From assembly GCA_034933305.1 (NCBI GenBank), contig JAYFNU010000001.1:62001-126000 (forward strand): a stretch of DNA of 64,000 nucleotides. Reading direction: 5' to 3'. Within the stretch, counting starts at the first letter, position 1; every line of letters begins with the position of its first letter. A program made the translations under genes and the position numbers. Shown piece by piece: positions 19,448 to 28,128 of this stretch. A model generated the notes under the pieces. That model did no database searches and was not told where the DNA came from. It was given only the letters and a program-made list of their open reading frames with translations. The DNA is from JAYFNU01 sp034933305. Lineage in GTDB: Bacteria > Bacillota > Clostridia > Oscillospirales > Ruminococcaceae.

Positions 19448-20317
19448 TCAGTGAGCATTGAAGACGCTCTTGGCCAGGGAGCCGGTCTTGAAAAGCGTGA
19501 AGGCAAGCAGAACCGTATAACCCATGCAGCTCCAGATCGCCTTGCTGATGTCGGTATCAACCGCTATGGTCTGTACCAGCACGGCATAGATCGCCACGCA
19601 GACAATGATCAGGAATGCCTGAAATGCCAACGCGAAAAGAGAGCGGAGATAATTCTGGCCCATCTGGCCCCATTCCCGGTTCGTCATGGTGGCCATTGGG
19701 ATGGGCGCGATTGAAGTGACCAGATAAATCTCGATCATTCTTCCGTATACGATCACAAAAATGCAGATCGTCAGCACCCACATCGTAATGCCGACGAACA
19801 GGGACTGGAACCACAGGCCGAACAGCGGCCCGAGATCCATTGCCGTCAGCCTGGTCTGAAGATCTGCGACTGTGGAACTTATGTCGATGGCGGTATTTGA
19901 TACGATCACGCCGGATGCCTGGTTGACCACCCGCTGCGCGAGATCAAACACGCCCATGATGATCGTCCACGTATTGGTGACGATGATGACCGCGCACGCT
20001 GTTTTGAATATCCACTTGTAGAACATCCAGGTATCCACGTCGTGCATGTTGTTTTTCTCCGTAATCATCTGGATCAGCTCCAGCGTCATGACGAAGGCGA
20101 GAATCACGCCGGCAATCGGCATGATAACCGTATCGGACAGGTTCTTGATCATCGAATAGATGCCGCCGTTCCACGCCTGCGGGGTCGTCCCTACCTGGCC
20201 GGCGATTTCACCGACCTTCTGGTTTACGTTGTCGAACAGCCCGGTCAGGTTGTTGACGATGCCGGCGACAAGTATTCCTTTCAGCCAGTTCGTAATGGCC
20301 TGAATAATAATATCCAC
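19448..20317 (-). CDS. TrbL/VirB6-like conjugation channel protein
   Basis: A 289-residue polytopic membrane protein begun by GTG at 20317 behind AGGAGGGGGT. At least five hydrophobic segments are visible (for example MPIAGVILAFVMTLELI, FVGITMWVLTICIFVIVYG, AIWSCMGYTVLLAFTLF). Size and position before prgI/virB4 fit the VirB6-like mating-pore component of Tn1549-like ICEs. Confidence 0.85.
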   Translation of the reverse strand: MDIIIQAITNWLKGILVAGIVNNLTGLFDNVNQKVGEIAGQVGTTPQAWNGGIYSMIKNLSDTVIMPIAGVILAFVMTLELIQMITEKNNMHDVDTWMFYKWIFKTACAVIIVTNTWTIIMGVFDLAQRVVNQASGVIVSNTAIDISSTVADLQTRLTAMDLGPLFGLWFQSLFVGITMWVLTICIFVIVYGRMIEIYLVTSIAPIPMATMTNREWGQMGQNYLRSLFALAFQAFLIIVCVAIYAVLVQTIAVDTDISKAIWSCMGYTVLLAFTLFKTGSLAKSVFNAH

Positions 20318-20337
20318 GTTTTGACCCCCTCCTTTCT

Positions 20338-20368
20338 CCCGGTTCTCCTGACTGGCAGGAGAACCGGG
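20338..20368 (-). promoter_or_regulatory. perfect hairpin between maff2 and the trbL-like gene
   Basis: CCCGGTTCTCCTG and CAGGAGAACCGGG pair perfectly (13 bp) around 5 nt, just before the ribosome site of the trbL-like gene. There is no U-run, so RNA stability or translation control is more likely than termination. Confidence 0.6.
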
Positions 20369-20399
20369 AAGGGATTAGATTTGTGTTGAGTTCAATGAA

Positions 20400-20493
20400 T
20401 CAGGTGTGGAGCAGGTTGGCGAGCAGAGGAACGAGTACAAGACCAATGAGGGCGACGCCGCCGCCGGCCATGAGCTGCTTGATGCCCTGAGAC
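20400..20493 (-). pseudogene. maff2: maff2, 3' part (split by element A)
   Basis: Reads KSQGIKQLMAGGGVALIGLV and ends in LLANLLHT plus stop; it has no start. It joins exactly to the 5' part at 32745-32869, giving 219 nt (72 aa) when element A and one AA core are removed. Maff2 is a small two-helix membrane protein resembling VirB2-type subunits at this operon position. Confidence 0.88.
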
Positions 20494-20544
20494 TTTGCTC
20501 ATGTGAGATAAAGAAGTAAAAGAAGTGTAAAAAATTTTGCCGTT

Positions 20545-20570
20545 CCTATCCGGCTGACTGCCGGACAGGT
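20545..20570. terminator. hairpin after the element A recombinase gene
   Basis: CCTATCCGGC pairs with GCCGGACAGG (one mismatch) around TGACT, between the recombinase stop and the left end of element A. A T-run lies about 15 nt beyond on the leftward strand, so it may be a terminator or a recombinase-binding structure. Confidence 0.4.
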
Positions 20571-20576
20571 CGGGCT

Positions 20577-22202
20577 TTATGTATCGGGCAGCTCTACCTT
20601 GCCGACAAAAGAATAATAGATTTCGATTTCCTGTCTGCGGAGCTTTCCCCGGCGTTTCCCGTCAAGGGCTTCCGATTCGTGGACGACTATCTTCTCCACA
20701 AACTCCCGTAACAGGGTAGGGGTGAGTTCCTCAAAGCTGGTGTACTTGCGGACGACTTTCATAAACTTTTCAGCGTTTGCCGTGGCTTCCAGCGTCCTTG
20801 AAAGCTCCCCCTGCAGAACGGCGGCTTTTTCTTTCAGTTCCTTTTGCTCCGCTTCATAGTCTGCCGAAAGTTCCGTGAAACGCTCGTCCGATATGCGCCC
20901 GGTCACGCTGTCCTCATACAGCCGCTTGAAGATAGCAGAGAGTTCCGCAATCCGTTTTTCTGCCGCTTCCAGCTCTTTCTTCCTGGCGGCGTTCCGGCGT
21001 TTGCTCCCGTCCTCGTTCTGCTCGGTCAAGAGCTTCATAAACCGGGCTTCATGCTTTGCGGCGTAGCTGGTGACCTGCCGTAAGCTCTCGGTCACTCCCT
21101 CGGTCAACAGGTCGGTGCGGATAAAGTGCGCCGTACAGTCTGCCGTGCGCTTCTTGTAGCTGCCGCAGATATAGCAGTCCTGCCGCCGTTTGTCCGTCTG
21201 ATAGCGTTGCTGGTACATGACGCTGCCGCAGTCGGCACAAAAGACTATGCCGGAGAACAAGCCCACTTCATCATAGCGGTTGGGGCGTTTGCGCTGCTTG
21301 CGTAACTCCTGCACACGCTCCCATGTTTCCCGGTCAATGATTGCTCCGTGGTGGTTCTCAAAGATTACCTGTTTTTCTTCCGGGTTCTCCCTGCTCTGCT
21401 TGACCTTATAGGACACTTTCTCGGTCTTGAAGTTCACAAGGCAGCCCGTGTATTCCCGGTTTTCAAGGATATGCGCCACGGTGTTTGTCGCCCACCTGCA
21501 CTCATAACCGGGGTGGTAGCGGCGTGTGCTTCCCGTCCGGCGGTATTCCAGCGTTCCCGGCGTGGGGATTTCCTGCTCCGTAAGCATACGGGCTATCTTG
21601 GTCGGTCCGTTCCCGGCAAGGCATAAGCTGTATATCTGCTTCACTACCGGGGCGGCTTCCTCGTCAATGATGAAATTTTCGTCCTCGTCCATGAGGTAGC
21701 CATATACGGGCTTGCTTGTGACGGGCTTCCCGCTCATGCCTTTTGACCTCTTGACTGCCTTGATTTTCTTGCTCGTATCCCTCACCAGCCATTCGTTAAA
21801 AATGTTCCGCAGAGGGGCAAAATCATTGTCGCCCTGTGCGCTGTCAACGCCGTCATTGATAGCAATAAAACGGACATTTTTCTGTGGGAAAATCATTTCC
21901 GTGTACATTCCCACTTGTAAGTAGTTGCGCCCTAACCGTGACATATCTTTTACTATGACCGTTCCCACAAGCCCCGCTTCAATGTCGGCAAGCATGGATT
22001 GAAAGCCGGGTCTTTGGAAATTTGCCCCGGAATAACCGTCGTCCGTGTACCATTTCAGATTGCGGAAGCCGTTCTGTTTGGCGTAGTTTTCAAGGATTCG
22101 CTTCTGGTTGCTGATTGAATTGCTCTCGCCTTGCAGCTCGTCCTCATGGGATAATCTCGGATAAAGGGCGGTAATAAGTGTTTGGGTGGTCTGTCCTGAC
22201 AT
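20577..22202 (-). CDS. large serine recombinase of element A (TnpX/TndX type)
   Basis: 541 residues from ATG 22202 (MSGQTTQTLITALYPRLS), chosen for GGAGGATATT directly upstream. Catalytic Ser is in ALYPRLS at residue 18; the resolvase core continues with VIVKDMSRLGRNYLQVG and VDSAQGDNDFAPLRNIFNEW. A recombinase domain, a zinc ribbon (CADCGSVMYQQRY) and a coiled coil follow. Such enzymes excise and integrate elements via a 2-bp core. It is the gene nearest the left end, as usual for this class. Confidence 0.93.
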   Translation of the reverse strand: MSGQTTQTLITALYPRLSHEDELQGESNSISNQKRILENYAKQNGFRNLKWYTDDGYSGANFQRPGFQSMLADIEAGLVGTVIVKDMSRLGRNYLQVGMYTEMIFPQKNVRFIAINDGVDSAQGDNDFAPLRNIFNEWLVRDTSKKIKAVKRSKGMSGKPVTSKPVYGYLMDEDENFIIDEEAAPVVKQIYSLCLAGNGPTKIARMLTEQEIPTPGTLEYRRTGSTRRYHPGYECRWATNTVAHILENREYTGCLVNFKTEKVSYKVKQSRENPEEKQVIFENHHGAIIDRETWERVQELRKQRKRPNRYDEVGLFSGIVFCADCGSVMYQQRYQTDKRRQDCYICGSYKKRTADCTAHFIRTDLLTEGVTESLRQVTSYAAKHEARFMKLLTEQNEDGSKRRNAARKKELEAAEKRIAELSAIFKRLYEDSVTGRISDERFTELSADYEAEQKELKEKAAVLQGELSRTLEATANAEKFMKVVRKYTSFEELTPTLLREFVEKIVVHESEALDGKRRGKLRRQEIEIYYSFVGKVELPDT

Positions 22203-22335
22203 AATATCCTCCGTTTCCGACAGCCAGCCCACTATTCCGTAGGTCTATTATACCATAGGGCGGGGCTGGCTGTACAGTCCTTTTTGCTACTTTATGTCAC
22301 ATAATGTCGCTTGGTTTTTAACAAGGAATGTCACT

Positions 22336-22530
22336 CTACATGGCACTGGCGGCTCTTTCCCCGGCGGCAGTTTCCGCTTCCAGCACTTTCATCATTTTGT
22401 CGGCGGCGGTAGCGGTAGTGCCTTGTTTGAAGTAGCCGGACACGACAAGTACAGTGTTCCCTCTGCGTATCTCTGTAACGCAATCCGGGCGGCGGGTGGT
22501 GGTGGTGCTTCTGTTTGGGGTGTCGGTCAT
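22336..22530 (-). CDS. TnpW-like small protein
   Basis: A 64-residue protein (MTDTPNRSTTTTRRPDCVTE, then VVSGYFKQGTTATAADKMMK). ATG overlaps the stop of the upstream ATPase gene (ATGA), with AAAGGAGAG upstream. Short proteins of this pattern are known as TnpW in Tn4451-type elements; the function is unknown. Elements B and C each have a counterpart. Confidence 0.7.
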   Translation of the reverse strand: MTDTPNRSTTTTRRPDCVTEIRRGNTVLVVSGYFKQGTTATAADKMMKVLEAETAAGERAASAM

Positions 22531-23372
22531 AGGCTCTCCTTTCTGTTCAGCAGCGTTTTAAGACGTTCCATTTTCGCCTGTGCGGTGGCTTTTCTGAAAT
22601 TTTCCCCGGTAAAACGGACAGGGGTACACATTTCCGAAAGGCGGTCATAAATCCGGGCATGGGGCGTGTCCTCCGGGTTCTGTAATTCTTCCAGCGTTAA
22701 ATTTGTGGTGACAATCAGCGGCTTTCCGCATCGGTATCGGCTGTCTATCACGTTGTAGACCTGTTCAAGCCCGTATTCAGTTCCCCGCTCCATGCCGAAA
22801 TCGTCAAGGATAAGCAGAGGGAAGCTGCAAAGGCGGGATATGTATTCGTTGCGGTCTTTGAAGCTGGCGGCAAGGTCATTGAGTATCAAGGCAAAGTTTG
22901 TCATGCACACGGAAACCTCACGCTCCATAAGGGCATTGGCGATACACCCGGCAAAATAGCTCTTGCCCGTGCCGACATTCCCCCACAAAATCAAGCCGTG
23001 GTTTTCCTCCTTTATCTGCTCCCAACGCTCCACATAGGAATGGGCGTTGTGCATTTGGGGGCATTTCCCGTTGTCGTTCTCAAAAGTCCATTCCCTCATA
23101 GCCGGGTCGGTGAAGCCCTTTCTTTTCAGCCGTTCCACTTCCTCCCGGTGTTTCCGTTCCCGGTCTGCGGCTTCCAGTGTTTCCCGGCGTTTCCGCTGGC
23201 AGTCACATTCTTTGGGGTGGCGGTCACGTCCGAAAAGGCTCTTGCCCTCCGGGAAGTAGGCTTCTTTGGGCTGGCGGCACTTCCCGCAGTATAAAAGCCC
23301 GTCCTCCCCGGTGTAGTCCTCCGGCTCTGCTTCCGTGGCAAGCCGGAAAATGGCGTTATTATAATCACTCAT
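22527..23372 (-). CDS. DnaC/IstB-like ATP-binding protein
   Basis: 281 residues from ATG 23372 (MSDYNNAIFRLATEAE), chosen for AAGGAGGACG. An N-terminal Cys motif (YCGKCRQ..CDCQRKR) precedes an AAA+ core with Walker A WGNVGTGKSYFA and Walker B LLILDDFGME. DnaC-like proteins load the replicative helicase. Beside the replisome organizer gene, it suggests the excised circle can replicate autonomously. Confidence 0.88.
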   Translation of the reverse strand: MSDYNNAIFRLATEAEPEDYTGEDGLLYCGKCRQPKEAYFPEGKSLFGRDRHPKECDCQRKRRETLEAADRERKHREEVERLKRKGFTDPAMREWTFENDNGKCPQMHNAHSYVERWEQIKEENHGLILWGNVGTGKSYFAGCIANALMEREVSVCMTNFALILNDLAASFKDRNEYISRLCSFPLLILDDFGMERGTEYGLEQVYNVIDSRYRCGKPLIVTTNLTLEELQNPEDTPHARIYDRLSEMCTPVRFTGENFRKATAQAKMERLKTLLNRKESL

Positions 23373-23434
23373 AAAATCGTCCTCCTTGTTCATGGTCTTT
23401 TACGCCCTGTTTACGGGGCGTTTTGTTTCAGTTG

Positions 23435-24199
23435 TCAAAGGCTCTCGCCCTCTTTGCAGGAATAATCGGGGATTCCCTTTTTCGGCTTCCCCTTTGCCTT
23501 ATCATCAGCCGCCCAGCGCCGGATAGTGGCGGCATGGTTCTTGTATTTCTTCCCGGTGGAAGCGATATAGCCGGATAAGCGGTCTATGTAATACTCCCAT
23601 TTGCCGGGAAGTTCCGTTTGCAGCTCTGCAAGCTCTTTCTCTGACAGGAATACATTTTCGTATCTGCCCAAAGGGGTGCGGGCGGTCTGTCCGCTTTTTA
23701 TCTCTCCCTCTCTCTTTATCTCTAACTCTATATCTATCTCTTTCTCTATCTCTATCTCTGGTGGACAAATGTCCGCCCTGTATGGTGGACGTTTGTCCGC
23801 CACGGCTTCCGGGAGTGCCTTCTGCTCCTGCAAAGCCCGCCTTGCACGGCGTTTGCGCTCCCCCTCGGTAGAGGACTGACCGATTAAAAGCTCTATGTTG
23901 CTCATGTACAAAGCCCCGTTCTGCAAAGGCTCTACAAGCCCCAGCTTCATAAAAATCTGCAAAGCCCTCTCGACTGTGCCGACCTGCTGGCGGGTGATTG
24001 TGGCTATCATCTGTGCGGTGTAGGGGATATTCTCGTCAAGCTGGAGCTTTCCCCCGTTTTTCAGTGATTTTAGGTACAGCTTCAGGAGAATGTTTGAGTA
24101 GAGCATACCGTCCTGCATACTTTCCAGCAGCACGATAGCGTCCTCGTCAAAATAGCTCTCTTTCAGCTTTAGGTAGTAATATTTGCGGTTGTCTGACAT
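23435..24199 (-). CDS. phage-type replisome organizer / replication initiator
   Basis: 254 residues with an N-terminal winged-helix region (YYYLKLKESYFDEDAIVLLES, LDENIPYTAQMIATITRQ) typical of phage replisome organizer N-domains. A Glu/Ile/Lys-rich linker follows and then a DnaD-like C-terminus. AAGGAGGAACA precedes the ATG. Probably starts replication of the excised element together with the DnaC-like ATPase. Confidence 0.8.
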   Translation of the reverse strand: MSDNRKYYYLKLKESYFDEDAIVLLESMQDGMLYSNILLKLYLKSLKNGGKLQLDENIPYTAQMIATITRQQVGTVERALQIFMKLGLVEPLQNGALYMSNIELLIGQSSTEGERKRRARRALQEQKALPEAVADKRPPYRADICPPEIEIEKEIDIELEIKREGEIKSGQTARTPLGRYENVFLSEKELAELQTELPGKWEYYIDRLSGYIASTGKKYKNHAATIRRWAADDKAKGKPKKGIPDYSCKEGESL

Positions 24200-24311
24200 T
24201 GTTCCTCCTTTGGTTCTGTTTTGGGCTTCTGTTACGCTTTAGAACGCCGTTTCCGGGGATAAAGGATAAATGTATCGCATACCCGTTGAGGGCGGTCAAA
24301 AAAGCCTTGAT

Positions 24312-24668
24312 TTACGGGCTTCTTTCATAGCCTAAATGCGTAGAAAGGTGGTATCTTTTCCGCTGACGCTCGGCTTCTTTCCGGCGGCGCACCCTTGCGG
24401 AACAATCCGGGCAGTATTTCCCCCGGTTTGATTTGGGGAGAAAATACCCGCCGCACTCGGTACAGAGTTTCCTGTCTGCCTGGTGGAGCAGGGCGGCGGC
24501 AATGAACCAGCGGCAGAGAAGCGAATAGCTGATACTCTGCACACATACGCAAGGCTCGCCGCTATCCAGCAAGATACAGTTGCCGTTATCGTAATTACAG
24601 CACTCATGCACAAGACGACACGCCGCTCGGTGCTGCTGGTAGTCCATTCTTGGTATCTTATCTTTCAT
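24312..24668 (-). CDS. cysteine-rich VLP-type zinc protein
   Basis: 118 residues from ATG 24668 (MKDKIPRMDYQQHRAACRLV), overlapping the relaxase stop by 11 nt. There are two Cys clusters: CCNYDNGNCILLDSGEPCVC near the N-terminus and a zinc ribbon C-x2-C...C-x2-C (CTECGGYFLPKSNRGKYCPD). The layout fits the Cys-rich VLP family seen after relaxases in Firmicute mobile elements. Function unknown; nucleic-acid binding is plausible. Confidence 0.75.
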   Translation of the reverse strand: MKDKIPRMDYQQHRAACRLVHECCNYDNGNCILLDSGEPCVCVQSISYSLLCRWFIAAALLHQADRKLCTECGGYFLPKSNRGKYCPDCSARVRRRKEAERQRKRYHLSTHLGYERSP

Positions 24669-26289
24669 GGTCTTTCGCCTTTCCCCGTTCCGGCTCACGC
24701 CTTAAAATCTGGTCGATATTGTTCTTTATGGTCTGTAATTCTGTGGTGCGCTCCCGTTTTTCCCGGTATTCGTTGTATAAGCTGTTTTTCTCCCTCATTA
24801 GCTGTTCAATCTCGGCTTGTAACACTTTGGTCGCTGGCAGCTTGGAAATGCCCTTTGCCTTGAAATACCGGGTGGCGGCTTCGGCTATGATAAAATCGCT
24901 TTCGTTCTGTTCCCGGTAGGCTCTCCGGGCTTTCTCCGTTTTCTGTGCTTTCAGCCCGTCACGGGCGGGCTTGGTCTTGATGTAGGCTAATAGCTGTTTC
25001 TGCAAGTCCTTTTTCTCCCGCAAAGTGCTTTCCACGGCTTTCAGTTCGGCATGGACGCTGTTCAGTTCTGCGCTGGCAGTAGCAAGGGCGGCTTCCAGTT
25101 CCTCCGGGGAAGAAAAGCCGGATTCCTCGTAAATGCTCATGGTCGCCGCCATTTGCTTTAGGTTGTGGACTGCCGCCCAGCGGTCATATCCTGCGCCTTT
25201 CCCCTCTGCCCGTTTTGCTTCCCGGTCTACCATGCGTTGAACGCTGTCCTGTTTCAGGGCGTTTATGGCGGCTTTATTCCGCTGTAAACGGTCTTTTAGG
25301 CTGCGGGGGTATTCCTGTTGGGGTAAAGGCTTTTCGGCGGCTCTTGCGGCGTTCTGTGCGTTTATGGTGAGTGTTTCCAGTACGGCGGCACGGTCAAAAT
25401 CATCACCTAATTTCCGGGCGGTGATTGGCTTCGTCCTGTCCGGCGTGAGATATGACAATCTCCCCCGGCTCTCCTTGACGGTCACTCCCTGTTGTAACAG
25501 CTTCCCGGAAAAGTCCTCAAAAGAAATGGCAGAAGACAGGGCGGCACGGATCACGCTGCGCAGCTTCTCTTTGTCGGTTTCAAATTTTGTAAGTTTGGGC
25601 GGCTCTCCTTTGGCGGCAAGGGAAGCGTTCTCTTTATCCAGTGCGGCTTGTCCTTTCCGTTTCACCCAATATTCCCGCTCGGTGACACGGTTCTTGCTCC
25701 CATTCAGTAAATCAATCTGATAGAGGTTTTCCCGGTGGCACATCTCCATGACTTCCGCTTTGAAATACTCCATAGCTGCGTCCGTGCAGCGGTGCTTGCA
25801 GCCTGCCTTTGTGTCCGCTGGTCTGTCCATGTAGGGAAGCAAGGGTACTTCCTCAATCCGCAAAGAATTGATTACGATATGCACATGGATATTGCCGCTG
25901 TGGTTGTGACCGTCCGGGTGGGTGCATATAAGGGCTTGGTGTCCGGGGAAATGCTCTTTACAGTACCGCTCGCCTAACTCCTGCGCTTTGTCTACGGTCA
26001 AGCCGTTGTCCTGTGCGTCACGGGGGTCAAAGGAAATGATATAGTGGTGGCTCTTTACGTCCTCCCGCTTTTGGTTCTTACCGTATTTCAGATTGGAGCG
26101 CATACAGGCTATGGCGAAATCTTCCCCGCCGCAATTCAGAGAGGAAATGCGGTAATCGTCACGGGGGATAAGTCTCCCGTTTCCGTCCAGTGTGGGCTTC
26201 ATGGTAAATTCGTCATGCTCAAAGGTTAGGTACTGTTCGGCAGCCCCATAGTCGGCATTTTTAGAGCTGATATGTTTGAACGTTGCCAA
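24658..26289 (-). CDS. MobA/VirD2-like relaxase of element A (MOBP-type)
   Basis: About 543 residues. The family normally begins ATFKHISSKNADYGAAEQ, so the TTG at 26289 is preferred; an ATG at 26319 gives ten more residues. The nick-site tyrosine is probably in the N-terminal DYGAAEQYLTF block. The metal-binding histidines are in HPDGHNHSGNIHVHIVINS. A long coiled-coil C-terminus follows. Relaxases nick oriT and lead the strand into a type IV channel. The start overlaps mobC by 29 nt. Confidence 0.9.
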   Translation of the reverse strand: MATFKHISSKNADYGAAEQYLTFEHDEFTMKPTLDGNGRLIPRDDYRISSLNCGGEDFAIACMRSNLKYGKNQKREDVKSHHYIISFDPRDAQDNGLTVDKAQELGERYCKEHFPGHQALICTHPDGHNHSGNIHVHIVINSLRIEEVPLLPYMDRPADTKAGCKHRCTDAAMEYFKAEVMEMCHRENLYQIDLLNGSKNRVTEREYWVKRKGQAALDKENASLAAKGEPPKLTKFETDKEKLRSVIRAALSSAISFEDFSGKLLQQGVTVKESRGRLSYLTPDRTKPITARKLGDDFDRAAVLETLTINAQNAARAAEKPLPQQEYPRSLKDRLQRNKAAINALKQDSVQRMVDREAKRAEGKGAGYDRWAAVHNLKQMAATMSIYEESGFSSPEELEAALATASAELNSVHAELKAVESTLREKKDLQKQLLAYIKTKPARDGLKAQKTEKARRAYREQNESDFIIAEAATRYFKAKGISKLPATKVLQAEIEQLMREKNSLYNEYREKRERTTELQTIKNNIDQILRREPERGKAKDHER

Positions 26290-26659
26290 CAGCTTCACCC
26301 ACTTTCTGCAAGACTTCAAACTTCAAGGCGGCAAGCTCCGCTATGGCGGCTCGTACCTCATTGGAGAGGGCGTTATAGGGTGCGCCGTACTCGTTCAGGC
26401 AGCGGGCAATCTGGTTCAAATTCCCGCCTATCTTGCCATACTCGGCTGTGAGTTTCCCAACGGCAGAGAGCATTCCATCATTGACCGGGGAAACGGTAAT
26501 GACCGGGCGTATCCTTGACTTGGTTAGGGCTTGCCGGATATATTCGGCTTGGCTCATCTGGCAAAAGGAAACACGCTCGGAAAACTCGGCGTATTCCTCC
26601 CCAGTCAAGCGTGTCTTGATTACCCGGCTTCGGTGGGGCGTGTTATATTTTTTTCGCAT
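26261..26659 (-). CDS. mobC: MobC-like relaxosome protein
   Basis: 132 residues with a basic N-terminus, a ribbon-helix-helix-like region (LTGEEYAEFSERVSFCQMSQ) and the conserved IGGNLNQIARCLNEYG block of MobC. GGAGGTCACAGACC precedes the ATG. MobC binds oriT and helps the relaxase, whose gene follows immediately. Confidence 0.88.
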   Translation of the reverse strand: MRKKYNTPHRSRVIKTRLTGEEYAEFSERVSFCQMSQAEYIRQALTKSRIRPVITVSPVNDGMLSAVGKLTAEYGKIGGNLNQIARCLNEYGAPYNALSNEVRAAIAELAALKFEVLQKVGEAVGNVQTYQL

Positions 26660-26774
26660 GGTCTGTGACCTCCTTTCTGTTCATGGTGTCCCCCTCACTA
26701 ATGGGAGAAAAACAGGGGCAAAAGCGGAAGTGTTTTTGAAAAAATCCGAAAAAGTTTTTGCGGGATTTTTTCAA

Positions 26775-26818
26775 GCGGCGCAAGCCGCAATAAGGCGGGC
26801 TTGGGGTGGCAACCCCAA
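26775..26818. other. candidate oriT of element A
   Basis: Upstream of mobC, two hairpins are adjacent: GCGGC/GCCGC (26775-26788) and TTGGGGT/ACCCCAA (26801-26818). Position, double-hairpin form and flanking GC/AT asymmetry fit an origin of transfer for the MobC/relaxase pair. The nick site cannot be fixed by eye. Confidence 0.55.
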
Positions 26819-26989
26819 CAAGATTCCCGCAGGACAAAATGAGCGATAAGCGAAATTTGGTACTGTGGTAGAATCTTGCTCTGAAAAACTCCGGCGTTCC
26901 CCGACTCCCGTCCTTTCCGCTAACAAGACGTTTCAAAAGGGCTTTGCTACCCGCTATTCCGGCATATCTTGAAAATTTTCCTTTCACTA

Positions 26990-27062
26990 CCTACAACACC
27001 ACGCAAAGCAAAATGGACGGAGATTTTTAGAATTTCCCCTTATTCCCTACAACACCACGCAA
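26990..27062. repeat. 17-bp direct repeats in the 625-bp non-coding region before mobC
   Basis: CCTACAACACCACGCAA occurs at 26990-27006 and 27046-27062, 56 bp apart (about five helical turns). The stretch 26660-27205 holds no convincing gene; besides these repeats it holds the oriT-like hairpins. The repeats may be binding sites for MobC or the replication initiator. Confidence 0.65.
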
Positions 27063-27205
27063 GCCGAAAAAGGCGGACAATGGCAGTATTTTTTTCTTTG
27101 ATACCCTCCACGGATAAGTAAGGGATTTTGCCAACTGCGGCGGCAATTTTCCCTTTTGTTTTTTCATACTGGGGATTTTCAAAAATGCCAAACAGGAACG
27201 AAAAA

Positions 27206-27238
27206 AAGCAGCAAATCTGTTGAATAGATTTACTGCTT
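27206..27238 (-). terminator. terminator after the HTH_16/sigma genes
   Basis: Arms AAGCAGCAAATCT and AGATTTACTGCTT pair (one wobble) around a 7-nt loop; on the leftward strand the stem is followed by seven T. It closes the sigma-factor transcript 46 nt after the HTH_16 gene. Confidence 0.8.
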
Positions 27239-27284
27239 TCTGGTTGCCGGCGAAGCGGCGGTTATTCAGTTGTAGGCGGTAGGG

Positions 27285-27488
27285 CTATCTCCCAAAGCGG
27301 AACTTGAAAATAGCTGTGAGAAGCGTCTGGGTGATGTAGTCCTCTGTATCTTGGTCTACCCGTCCATTCACACGGGCGGCACATTGTATGCGGCGGCGGT
27401 AATACTGCAATACAGTTCCCACCGCTTCCGGCTCCCCGCTGGTGGCTTGGACGATTGTTTCATAGGGGAGAAGCCTGTTATTTCTCAT
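27285..27488 (-). CDS. HTH_16-type helix-turn-helix protein
   Basis: 67 residues from ATG 27488 (MRNNRLLPYETIVQATSGEP), overlapping the end of the sigma-factor gene by 11 nt. It matches the short helix-turn-helix proteins paired with sigma-like factors in Tn916-type elements (AVGTVLQYYRRRI.CAA). Probably regulates element genes with the sigma factor. Confidence 0.78.
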   Translation of the reverse strand: MRNNRLLPYETIVQATSGEPEAVGTVLQYYRRRIQCAARVNGRVDQDTEDYITQTLLTAIFKFRFGR

Positions 27489-27924
27489 ATGCCATTCCCT
27501 CCATTTCCGCTTGGAGCTGCCGTAGGACTTTTCGGATATGGTAGCCCGCTGTGCTGCGGCTGCGCCCGTACTGTCTGCCAATTTCGTGCTGTGGAATACG
27601 CTTGAAAAAGGACAGGTAAATCATTTCCCGCTCCCGTTCGTCCAGCCGTGACAGGGCTTCCGCAAGTAAGCCGCTGCTGAAAATGACCGTATCGCCGCAA
27701 AGGGTAAGTATGTATTCCTCGTCCGGCTCCGGGGCTTGGAAATATTCATCTGTCGTGCCTAAAGGGTAGTGCTTTTCGTCTGTGAGGTATTCAAGGGATA
27801 TTTCTCTTTTGTGCTTCCTGCTCCGTGTCCTCGCTGCGTTGATCGTTGCATTTCGGATAACGACTTTGCAAAAGGCATGGAAAGTGTACTCGATATGTTC
27901 CCGATATTCTTCTGTACAGGTCAA
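27478..27924 (-). CDS. sigma-70-family-like regulator
   Basis: 148 residues from TTG 27924 behind AAGGGGGATTTTCC. A region-4-like C-terminus (LSRLDEREREMIYLSFFKRI, then a helix-turn-helix in QHEIGRQYGRSRSTAGYH) is clear, and KREISLEYLTDE in the middle is typical of Tn916-type sigma-like factors. Likely activates element genes. Part of its sequence is duplicated at 28994-29031. Confidence 0.82.
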   Translation of the reverse strand: MTCTEEYREHIEYTFHAFCKVVIRNATINAARTRSRKHKREISLEYLTDEKHYPLGTTDEYFQAPEPDEEYILTLCGDTVIFSSGLLAEALSRLDEREREMIYLSFFKRIPQHEIGRQYGRSRSTAGYHIRKVLRQLQAEMEGMAYEK

Positions 27925-28128
27925 GGAAAATCCCCCTTTCCTCCCAAAAGGGCTGTGGCTGGTTAGTAGTTGCTTTTTATGATAGTAAGGGGCGGCAGCA
28001 CTTTAGGCTGTCGCTCCTTGACTGCCTAACTGCAAAACCGGGCGGGGCTGTCAACGGCGGGCGAAGCCCGTTCATCTTGACCGTTGACTGGCTCGGCCAG
28101 GTTTGCTATTTATCCGGCAAACTTGAAT

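Noticed and set aside
26643..26987. 114-residue frame upstream of mobC
   Set aside because: It spans the oriT-like hairpins and has no family features; treated as non-coding.
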